Positions 1-6,583 of a stretch of DNA of 8,009 bases are shown piece after piece (within the stretch, counting starts at the first letter, position 1; every line of letters starts with the position of its first letter). Position numbers and translations under genes: made by a program. The notes beneath the pieces are model-generated. The model saw only the letters and a program-made list of their open reading frames with translations, was not told where the DNA came from and searched no databases. Where the stretch lies: NCBI GenBank assembly GCA_943330985.1, contig CALQJV010000040.1, positions 1-8,009 of the forward strand, given 5' to 3'. The DNA is from Chitinophaga pinensis. Its GTDB lineage: Bacteria > Bacteroidota > Bacteroidia > M30B66.

Positions 1-259
1 GCGAGCCGATGCCGTGATGGATTTGCAACAAGGAATCTCGGCAACACTCAATCAAGAAAAAGTAGGCAATACATACAAAGTCCTTTTCGATCGCAAGGAA
101 GGTCCTTATTTTATTGGTCGCACCGAATTTGATTCGCCCGAAGTAGATAACGAAGTATTGGTAAATGCAGCGGACAATTATGTTCGAATAGGCGATTTCG
201 CTCAGGTGAAAATTGATCGTGCGGAGGAGTTTGATCTTTTCGGTACTTTCGTTAAATGA
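1..259 (+). CDS. rimO: RimO, ribosomal protein S12 methylthiotransferase, C-terminal fragment (5' end outside window)
   Basis: The reading frame is open from base 2 to the TGA at 257-259 and gives 85 residues, so the gene enters from the left edge; the GTG at 14 and ATG at 17 are internal codons. The fragment begins RADAVMDLQQ, the helix linking the radical-SAM core to the TRAM domain. It continues through the family-typical stretch GRTEFDSPEVDNEVLV and ends in GDFAQVKIDRAEEFDLFGTFVK-like TRAM sequence. RimO is a cytoplasmic radical-SAM iron-sulfur enzyme that methylthiolates a conserved aspartate of ribosomal protein S12; the TRAM domain is thought to help bind the substrate. The catalytic CxxxCxxC motif lies upstream of the window and cannot be checked. 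MiaB, the tRNA methylthiotransferase relative, is the alternative, but the DSPEVDNEV motif favours RimO. The stop overlaps the bshC start by 4 nt (ATGA), which implies an operon with translational coupling. Confidence 0.9.
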   Translation, partial: RADAVMDLQQGISATLNQEKVGNTYKVLFDRKEGPYFIGRTEFDSPEVDNEVLVNAADNYVRIGDFAQVKIDRAEEFDLFGTFVK

Positions 260-1854
260 AAAGCAATTGCAGCTACGTTCCAATCCGTAAAACAGGGAAA
301 TTTTCTCCTATCGTCTGCGATTACATCGACCAAGATCCTTTTTTAAGTCCATTTTACGAAGCCGCACCAACCTTAGAAAATTTTGCAGGTTTTATTGATC
401 GAAAAAGCCAACAAACGTGCAATCGAATATTGCTTGTTGATGTTTTGAAAGAACAGTATTTAGCTGCAGGTATTCTAGATGAATCTGTTTCTAATAACAT
501 CGAACGACTGCGAAGCAGTGCCTGTTATACAATTACAACGGGGCAACAAATTGGCATTTTGTTGGGTCCACTTTACACAACATTGAAAATCATTTCGGCG
601 ATTCGTTTGGCTGAAGATCTTCGTAAAACATATTCGAATCATGATTTCATTCCTGTATTTTGGATGGCAACCGAAGATCATGATGTTGAAGAAATAAACC
701 ACGCTGCTGTTCTCGGGAAAAACATACAATGGAACACTGATCAAAAAGGTCCTGTTGGTCGGTTTTCGAATGCTGGAATGGAGGAGGTTTTGGAAGAATT
801 GAAAGCGCTTTCAGGAAAAAGTGAAGATTCGAATTGGCTGATGGAAATTTATACCAAAGCTTATTCATTACCGACACTTTCGCTTGCTACTCGGTATTTA
901 GTCCATGCGATTTTAGGTGATTTGGGTGTTCTTATTTTAGATGCTGACGATAAGCGACTAAAGCAAGAATTTGCAGTTACGATGACAAAAGATATCTTAG
1001 AGAAAAACAGTTTTAGAGCAATAGAAAGCACCCGAAATAAAATTGAAGAGCGTTATAAAACCCAAGTTAAAGGAAGAGAGATAAACTTCTTTTACATGCT
1101 TGATGGATATCGTGAACGCATCATAGAAGAAGACGGAACTTTCAAAACTCATGATTCGAAACATACTTGGGATGCCGTTGAGTTAAATACCGAGATTAGG
1201 GAATTTCCAGAACGCTTTTCGCCCAATGTGGTGATGCGTCCACTTTACCAAGAAACGATTTTACCCAATATTGCCTATATAGGCGGAGGGGCCGAAATTG
1301 GCTATTGGTTGGAGTTTGGGGAGATTTTCAAACACTATCAAATTCCTTATCCGGCTTTGATCCTTCGTCAATCGGCCATGATTATTGATAAAGTAAATGC
1401 CCTGAGAATTCTGAAGTTGGGTTTAGAATCCAGCGATTTATTTTTGGAACTTGTTGACATTGAAAAGAAAATCACACTTTCATTGTCGGAACATGATCTT
1501 GAATTGAATGCCGAAAGGAAGCAAATCCATCAGATTATGGAACGATTAAATTCAATTGCCCGCTCCATTGATTTCTCGCTTTCTCAAAGCACCGAATCTT
1601 TAAACAAGCGAATAGAAAATCAATTAGATCGATTTTCAAAAAAAATTATTCGGGCTCAAAAAAAGAAATTACTTGTTGAAATTTCGCGGCTGCAGAATAT
1701 TTGGTCGATGATTTATCCAATGGGAACTTTACAAGAACGAAAAGAAACTCTGCATTCTTTTGTTATTGAGCAATCTAAGGATATCATTTTAGAATTATAT
1801 CGAAATACTAATCCTCTAAAGAATGATTTTATTGTTTTAACAGAGAACAATTAA
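256..1854 (+). CDS. bshC: BshC, putative cysteine ligase of bacillithiol biosynthesis
   Basis: This complete 532-residue protein has about the usual length for BshC (roughly 530-540). It is thought to catalyse the last step of bacillithiol synthesis in the cytoplasm, joining cysteine to glucosaminyl-malate made by BshA and BshB. Visible family motifs are TTGQQIGILLGPLYTTLK (residues 94-111, nucleotide-binding Rossmann region), FWMATEDHDVEEINH (135-149), MRPLYQETILPN (327-338) and the glycine-rich YIGGGAEIGYWLEFGE (341-356). A helical, charged segment at about 386-480 fits the C-terminal coiled coil used for dimerisation, and the conserved PMGTLQER sits at 488-495. The ATG at 256 is chosen because it overlaps the rimO stop and gives full family length; no Shine-Dalgarno is seen, which is normal in Bacteroidota. 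bshA and bshB are not in the window. No key motif looks broken. Enzymatic activity of BshC has been inferred mainly from genetics and structure, hence 'putative'. Confidence 0.93.
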   Translation: MKSNCSYVPIRKTGKFSPIVCDYIDQDPFLSPFYEAAPTLENFAGFIDRKSQQTCNRILLVDVLKEQYLAAGILDESVSNNIERLRSSACYTITTGQQIGILLGPLYTTLKIISAIRLAEDLRKTYSNHDFIPVFWMATEDHDVEEINHAAVLGKNIQWNTDQKGPVGRFSNAGMEEVLEELKALSGKSEDSNWLMEIYTKAYSLPTLSLATRYLVHAILGDLGVLILDADDKRLKQEFAVTMTKDILEKNSFRAIESTRNKIEERYKTQVKGREINFFYMLDGYRERIIEEDGTFKTHDSKHTWDAVELNTEIREFPERFSPNVVMRPLYQETILPNIAYIGGGAEIGYWLEFGEIFKHYQIPYPALILRQSAMIIDKVNALRILKLGLESSDLFLELVDIEKKITLSLSEHDLELNAERKQIHQIMERLNSIARSIDFSLSQSTESLNKRIENQLDRFSKKIIRAQKKKLLVEISRLQNIWSMIYPMGTLQERKETLHSFVIEQSKDIILELYRNTNPLKNDFIVLTENN

Positions 1855-1960
1855 TTCAACTTCCTATTTACTATTCTCATTAGTTGAAATAATCAAATTT
1901 TAATCGTTGATTACTAGATTATTAATGAACTCCCCCATTATTTATTGAAGCATTTTGAAT

Positions 1961-1981
1961 GACTGCAAATTTGTTGCAGTC
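1961..1981. promoter_or_regulatory. perfect 8-bp dyad (operator-like site or small hairpin)
   Basis: GACTGCAA (1961-1968) and TTGCAGTC (1974-1981) are exact reverse complements around the 5-nt loop ATTTG. GC content is well above the surroundings and no T-run follows on either strand, so an intrinsic terminator is unlikely. A further TTGCAG occurs at about 1994-1999. It could be a protein-binding palindrome or a transcript-end hairpin about 107 nt after bshC; the sequence does not decide. Confidence 0.35.
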
Positions 1982-2143
1982 CGTATGAATATATTGCAGG
2001 TACAATAAACTCAATTCAATAATCAGAATATAATTAACCATTTCAATTAGCGAAGTGTTTAAATAAGACTCATTCTGCACAATTTTCAATATATACATGC
2101 GTATTTAAAATGCAATCTTACTTTTTATATACATTCTTTAAAA

Positions 2144-2168
2144 TATCATTCGAGATGGTTGAATGATG
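2144..2168 (+). other. predicted RNA hairpin, first of an adjacent pair
   Basis: ATCATTC (2145-2151) pairs with GAATGAT (2161-2167). Allowing G-U pairs at 2144/2168 and 2152/2160 and the A-T pair 2153/2159, the stem reaches 10 bp around a 5-nt loop. It ends one base before the next, stronger hairpin, so the two could stack. The role is unknown. Confidence 0.4.
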
Positions 2169-2169
2169 G

Positions 2170-2199
2170 CCCTCAATTTCTAGAAATAGAGATTGGGGG
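2170..2199 (+). terminator. strong hairpin with GAAA tetraloop; possible terminator or leader RNA element
   Basis: The 5' arm 2170-2182 (CCCTCAATTTCTA) pairs with 2187-2199 (TAGAGATTGGGGG) over 13 consecutive base pairs, two of them G-U, closed by GAAA, a GNRA tetraloop that favours folding on the + strand. It is followed by TTAATTTT, an interrupted T-run, so it could terminate read-through from bshC, whose stop is 315 nt upstream. Part of the 5' arm (CCTCAA, 2171-2176) can instead pair with TTGAGG (2206-2211), so an alternative fold exists. A structured leader of the downstream gene is the other reading. The distance from bshC and the imperfect T-run keep confidence modest. Confidence 0.45.
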
Positions 2200-2464
2200 T
2201 TAATTTTGAGGTCTTCCCTGTCTTTACTTTAAAATTCTTGTTTTAATTATTTGATAAAATTGATTTATCTATTTTCAGCAAAGCTGTATTTGGGAATTAG
2301 TACAATTTCAAGAAATGGTTATTATTAATTATTTCCATAATTATTAGACTACAATTGCAATACACTGAATATCAATATACAATATTTCCATGTTCTTGTT
2401 TGATTTTGTCATTTCTACATGTAACTTGCCGTTTTAAAATTTGAATTAATCTTTACTTAACAGA

Positions 2465-5400
2465 ATGAAAAATTACGTTATCCTTTTTTTGTCTATCGCA
2501 TTAAATTTCATAGTCAAGAATTCAACCGCGCAATCAGGATGTATTGAAATTGAAAGCATCTTAGTGAATGCATGTTCAGCTGAGGAAGGTAGGAATGAGA
2601 TGCTTCGATTTCGAGTTGGGGGAACCGCTTTATCAACAAATAATATGACTGTTGGATGGGCAAACACAAATCTCCCTTTCAATGGATTGATTCAAAATTC
2701 AACCACTTCTCAAGCAACTGCAGCATTTAATTCTGAAATAGTTTCTTGCGGTCAATTAATTGAACCCGTAAATGGTGTTCTTCCTGCTTATTCAAAAGTT
2801 TTATTGATAACGAGTTATCAAGTAAGTACAACCCCTGGATTTTTCGCTCAGTTGGGAGACACTTTGTACATATTGTATGCTAATGACAATACAGTTTCGG
2901 GTCATTTTTTAAATTACGTTCCAAACGCTAGTCCCGATATACAAACATCTACCATTTCATTTACAAATATTCCCGGATGTTCCGACCAAGTTTCATATTT
3001 CAGAACCCAGCTCATTACTCAAACGGGAGGTATTGGCGATGAAGATGGGGCAAGGGTTGATTTTAATATTGCCGGAACACCAACTTACGTTAACGCTGGA
3101 TGTAGTGCACCTTATACACCATTTTCTGCAACCTGGACAATTCCTTCTATTTGTTCCAACTCGCAAACCATTGATTTGAATTTATTGGTAACCGGATCCC
3201 CCGGAGGAACTTGGTCTGGGCCAGGAGTTACGGGTCATTTTTTAAATCCGGCTGGGTTATCAGGAACAATATCTTTAACATATACCGTAGGAGTTGGTGG
3301 GTGTACAGCGCAGTTAACTCAAGCAGTCCCTATTTTTACTAATGGTTCGGCCACATGGACACCACCACCTGTAATTTGTAATTATGCAGGAGTTGTTGAC
3401 TTTAGTCAATTTATAACAGGAACCCCTGGAGGAACTTTTTCTGGTCAAGGAATTGCCGGAAATATTTTTACTCCATATTTTATGAATGGGAATTATACAT
3501 TCACTTATACAGTGGGTGGAGCAGGATGCTCCTCTACGGAATCTCATGTTATATTTTTACAAGGTATTGTTGCCAATTGGACCTCTCCTGGAACAATTTG
3601 CAGATCGCTCGGCACATATAACCTAGCTCCTTTATCAGGCTTAAGTACTCCAGGAACTTGGAGTGGGCAGGGAGTTGTTGGTTCTACTTTAAACCTAGCT
3701 GGTTTGAGTGGTCCGGTTAGTATTACATATACAGCTTCGCTTAACGGATGTGTTAAAACAAACACGCAATCAATTAACGTTGACCCAGGACCTAATGCCA
3801 GCTGGACAAATCCGGGAGTTTTTTGCAACTCGGCATCTCCCGTTAATTTAAATAGTTTAGTAACAGGACAAACTGGTGGAACTTGGTCGGGAACGGGTGT
3901 TACAGGGAATTTCTTTAATCCAGCCTTGGTTTCGGGTTCGGCAACTGTCACGTATACAGTTCAAGGTACAACCTGCTCAGGAAGTAGTTCAAACATTCTT
4001 CTTGTTGGCGCTATACCTGCTCCAAACATTTCAGGTCCGAGTTTGATTTGCAGCTCCAACAATTTGGCAACTTTGACTGTAGATTCAATACCTGGAGCCA
4101 CTACAACTTGGTATACGGACGCTGCACTAACAACTGTTGCTGGTTATGGAATTTCGATTTCGCCAAGCCTAAGTATCAACCAAACGTATTATGTGGTTCA
4201 AAATGCGGGCTCTTGTGTTTCGAATGCTTCTTCTAGAACTGTTACCATTTTTCAAGCACCCAATCCGCCATCAACAAGTCAGGTTGTAAATGTTTGTTCA
4301 AATGAGCCTTTACCTCTTTTAACAGCAACATCGTCCGATTCCATTTTTTGGTTTGCTAATCAGTCATTGCAAAATCTTTTGATTCAAAATGCGAATTACC
4401 AACCAACCCAAACGAATACATCATTTTGGGTTGTTACTAGAAATGGAATTTGCTATAGCACACCTGTTCAGGTTCAGTTAAATAGCACACCAATATCAGC
4501 AGCATGGACTTCTCAAGCTATATGCACAGATGCCAATCCACTAAATTTAAATTCCCTCATTACAGGGACTTCTGGAGGCACATGGTCGGGACAAGGTGTT
4601 ACGGGCAATTCTTTTAATCCTGCAGGAATTTCAGGTTCGGTAGACATTACGTATACCGCTTCGGTTGGAAATTGTAGCGCCTCTCAAACTCAATCCATTA
4701 CTTTAGTAAATGCATCTGTTGCTACTTGGAATGCTCCTGCTGTTATTTGTGCGTCATCAACATCAGTCGATTTGAATCAATATTTAAGTGGCACAAGCGG
4801 AGGAACTTGGTCTGGTCCAGGTTTAACTGGTTCATTATTAAATCCACTTCTTGCAGTTGGAACAAATTCGTTTACTTATTCTGTTGGTCCCCTTGGCTGT
4901 TCAGATTCAGAAACTCATGTTATTAATGTTCAACAATTAACGGCAAATTGGACAAGCCCAGGAACTATCTGTGAATCTGCAAGTATTATCGATTTATCGA
5001 CTTTATTGGGAAATAGCAGTCCTGGATCTTGGTCTGGGCAAGGTGTAACCGGCACTTCATTCGATCCCAATGGATTAAGTGGGGATATTGTTATCACTTA
5101 CACTGCCGAATTGAATGGGTGTTCGCTTGGAAATACACAAGTAATTAACGTAAATCAAGGGCCTAGTGCAAGCTGGTCAAATCCTGGATTCGTTTGTAAT
5201 TCATCCGCAATAATCAACTTGGATGCCCTTATTACTGGGCAAACAGGCGGAACTTGGTCTGGAAATGGAGTTATTGGAAATACGTTCGACCCATCTCTTG
5301 TTAATGCTTCATCTACTGTTACCTATACCGTAAATGGCAATGTATGTAACGGAGTTCGCTCTCACATTATTTATGTTGGCACCTTACCTACACCTACAAT

Positions 5401-6583
5401 TATTGGAGATGATTCGTATTGTAATTCTGCATTAACTGCAAACCTTCAAGCTGATTCTATTCCGGGTTCTTTAGTGCATTGGTATGCTGATGCAGCTTTA
5501 GCTACTGAAATTGGAATTGGTTCAAACTTTAGCACTGCATTAACAAGTAGTACAACATTGTATGCTGTTTCTATTTCAGGATCATGTGAATCGTCCGTTG
5601 GAACATTTAGTTTGAATGTTGTTGCGGCTCCCTCAACTCCTGTAACATCAACTCTTGTTGAAGTTTGCGAAAATACCCCAATCCCGGTTTTAACTGCAAC
5701 ATCCAGTGATTTAATTTTCTGGTATGCTGATGCTTCCTTACAAACTCTACTTTCCCAATCAGCTTCTTACCAACCAACAGTAACGGGAATATCTTTATGG
5801 GTTGTTGCCAACAATAGCGCATGTAATAGCAACTCGATTGAAGTCCAGTTAGTGAGCTTAAGTAATGCCACTGTTCAAATAACAACCTCAGGTTCTTTAG
5901 ATTTGTGTAATGGTTCTTCTGTAACTTTAACAGCTACTTCAACACTTCCAGTTACTTGGTCAAATGGCATTCAAACAACTGATATCACAGTAAGTGAAGG
6001 AGGCAGCTATACTGTAAGTGCTACTAATAGTTGCAATACTGCAACAGATCAGGTTACTGTTAACGATTTAAATCCAAACACTTCTTTCGGCGTAAATTCG
6101 GAAAATGGGTATTCGCCATTCACTCTCGTTGTATCTCCTGCTAGTGGCAGTTCATGTTCTTGGTTTGTAAATAACATCCCCACTTCACTAACAGCTCTAA
6201 ATCAAATTTTATTAGAATCGGCTGGAACTTATTCAATAAAACAAGTTTGTGATAATGGAGGGTGCATTGATAGCACTTCACGAGACATAACTGTTGAAAT
6301 TGGAATATTTACGCTTGACCTTCCAAACAGCTTTACTCCAAATGGCGACGGATACAATGATTATTTCAAGGCCAAAGCTTCTGGAATTATCGAGTTCCGT
6401 TCATCTATATTTGATCGTTGGGGACAAGAGGTATTTCAATGGGAAGGTGCTTCAAATAGCTGGGATGGGACCCGCGATGGAAGACCTGTTCCGGATGGTG
6501 TTTATTTCTATGTAATACAAGGAAAAGATTACACTAGTTCTGATTTCGAACGTTATGGATCAATCACGATACTTAGAAACTAG
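2465..6583 (+). CDS. large secreted modular repeat protein with T9SS type B (gliding-motility-associated) C-terminal domain
   Basis: The protein has 1372 residues. Residues 1-22 form a signal peptide (hydrophobic core about 4-17, likely cleavage after STA, before Q23). Residues 23-220 are a cysteine-containing N-terminal domain of a kind I recall from other Bacteroidota T9SS cargo, function unknown. Residues 221-1134 are two copies of a 457-residue block. Each has four W-modules (221-294, 295-369, 370-444, 445-518; then 678-751, 752-826, 827-901, 902-975) with the core GGTWSGxGVTG...TYT...C, followed by two Ig-like modules (519-601, 602-677; 976-1058, 1059-1134) resembling the CHU_C-associated Ig family. 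A further Ig-like module (about 1135-1200) and a PKD-like segment (about 1201-1280) lead to the C-terminal sorting domain at about 1284-1372, with FTPNGDGYND (1290-1299), FDRWGQEVF, WDG and a final ITILRN. The protein is therefore predicted to cross the outer membrane through T9SS and stay on or leave the surface. Ligand or role (adhesion, matrix, motility) cannot be told. No catalytic domain is recognised. The ATG at 2465 is chosen because the signal peptide follows directly; no Shine-Dalgarno is seen. Confidence 0.92.
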   Translation: MKNYVILFLSIALNFIVKNSTAQSGCIEIESILVNACSAEEGRNEMLRFRVGGTALSTNNMTVGWANTNLPFNGLIQNSTTSQATAAFNSEIVSCGQLIEPVNGVLPAYSKVLLITSYQVSTTPGFFAQLGDTLYILYANDNTVSGHFLNYVPNASPDIQTSTISFTNIPGCSDQVSYFRTQLITQTGGIGDEDGARVDFNIAGTPTYVNAGCSAPYTPFSATWTIPSICSNSQTIDLNLLVTGSPGGTWSGPGVTGHFLNPAGLSGTISLTYTVGVGGCTAQLTQAVPIFTNGSATWTPPPVICNYAGVVDFSQFITGTPGGTFSGQGIAGNIFTPYFMNGNYTFTYTVGGAGCSSTESHVIFLQGIVANWTSPGTICRSLGTYNLAPLSGLSTPGTWSGQGVVGSTLNLAGLSGPVSITYTASLNGCVKTNTQSINVDPGPNASWTNPGVFCNSASPVNLNSLVTGQTGGTWSGTGVTGNFFNPALVSGSATVTYTVQGTTCSGSSSNILLVGAIPAPNISGPSLICSSNNLATLTVDSIPGATTTWYTDAALTTVAGYGISISPSLSINQTYYVVQNAGSCVSNASSRTVTIFQAPNPPSTSQVVNVCSNEPLPLLTATSSDSIFWFANQSLQNLLIQNANYQPTQTNTSFWVVTRNGICYSTPVQVQLNSTPISAAWTSQAICTDANPLNLNSLITGTSGGTWSGQGVTGNSFNPAGISGSVDITYTASVGNCSASQTQSITLVNASVATWNAPAVICASSTSVDLNQYLSGTSGGTWSGPGLTGSLLNPLLAVGTNSFTYSVGPLGCSDSETHVINVQQLTANWTSPGTICESASIIDLSTLLGNSSPGSWSGQGVTGTSFDPNGLSGDIVITYTAELNGCSLGNTQVINVNQGPSASWSNPGFVCNSSAIINLDALITGQTGGTWSGNGVIGNTFDPSLVNASSTVTYTVNGNVCNGVRSHIIYVGTLPTPTIIGDDSYCNSALTANLQADSIPGSLVHWYADAALATEIGIGSNFSTALTSSTTLYAVSISGSCESSVGTFSLNVVAAPSTPVTSTLVEVCENTPIPVLTATSSDLIFWYADASLQTLLSQSASYQPTVTGISLWVVANNSACNSNSIEVQLVSLSNATVQITTSGSLDLCNGSSVTLTATSTLPVTWSNGIQTTDITVSEGGSYTVSATNSCNTATDQVTVNDLNPNTSFGVNSENGYSPFTLVVSPASGSSCSWFVNNIPTSLTALNQILLESAGTYSIKQVCDNGGCIDSTSRDITVEIGIFTLDLPNSFTPNGDGYNDYFKAKASGIIEFRSSIFDRWGQEVFQWEGASNSWDGTRDGRPVPDGVYFYVIQGKDYTSSDFERYGSITILRN
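3125..4495 (+). repeat. super-repeat copy 1 (457 codons, six modules)
   Basis: Encodes residues 221-677 of the surface protein: four W-modules of 74, 75, 75 and 74 residues, then Ig-like modules of 83 and 76 residues. Cysteine pairs are at 230/280, 305/355, 379/429, 454/504, 529/584 and 611/663. It lines up with the next copy with no net insertion or deletion. Confidence 0.9.
4496..5866 (+). repeat. super-repeat copy 2 (457 codons, six modules)
   Basis: Encodes residues 678-1134. Landmarks sit exactly 457 residues after copy 1: module-leading tryptophans 224/681, 298/755, 372/829 and 447/904; the DSIPG motif 540/997; the ATSSD motif 621/1078; VQL 670/1127. All 12 cysteines recur in register (687/737, 762/812, 836/886, 911/961, 986/1041, 1068/1120). 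By hand count W-module 3 shares 45 of 75 and W-module 4 shares 45 of 74 residues between copies. Codon third positions differ often, for example in 5 of the 10 codons of TGQTGGTWSG, so the duplication is old. Confidence 0.9.

Larger units (their letters stand above)
1855..2464. other. AT-rich gene-free gap of 610 bp with several dyads
   Basis: No ORF with coding character is seen on either strand and no tRNA-like cloverleaf was recognised. The stretch is far richer in A+T than the flanking genes. It must contain the 3' end of the rimO-bshC transcript and the promoter and leader of the surface-protein gene. From left to right I see: a 7-bp inverted repeat TTCAACT/AGTTGAA (1855-1861 and 1882-1888, 20-nt loop, then a weak T-rich run); a perfect 8-bp dyad at 1961-1981; an 8-bp AT-only inverted repeat TTTAAATA/TATTTAAA (2058-2065 and 2102-2109); two adjacent hairpins at 2144-2168 and 2170-2199; a TAATTTTG at 2201-2208 matching the Bacteroidota -7 consensus TAnnTTTG but without a well-spaced TTG; and an AT-only dyad TAATTAT/ATAATTA (2326-2343). 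The exact promoter cannot be fixed by eye. Confidence 0.6.

Noticed and set aside
475..877. Two antisense ORFs (89 and 76 codons) inside bshC
   Set aside because: They overlap the well-conserved BshC motifs, overlap each other and resemble no family I know.
2260..2292. Promoter candidate TTG (2260-2262), 22-nt spacer, TGTATTTG (2285-2292)
   Set aside because: It misses the conserved A of TAnnTTTG, and similar partial matches are common in this AT-rich stretch, so it was not listed as a feature.
2326..2343. AT-only dyad TAATTAT-TTCC-ATAATTA
   Set aside because: It is composed only of A and T in an AT-rich region, so it is expected by chance and weak as a hairpin.
2525..2545. Lipobox-like TAQSGC at residues 21-26 of the surface protein
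   Set aside because: The -3 position is Q, not L/V/I, so the sequence fits a signal peptidase I site before Q23 better than a lipoprotein.
3544..3951. 135-codon antisense ORF within the surface-protein gene
   Set aside because: It mirrors the repeat modules on the other strand; it has no recognisable domain and no signal of its own, while the + frame is clearly coding.
3125..5866. Possible CRISPR-like or recent slipped repeats in the surface-protein gene
   Set aside because: The repeats are coding, conserved at protein level and diverged at the DNA level; there is no short identical repeat with unique spacers.
5607..5885. 92-codon antisense ORF in super-repeat copy 2
   Set aside because: Shadow of the + strand gene; low-complexity L/Q-rich product with no independent support.
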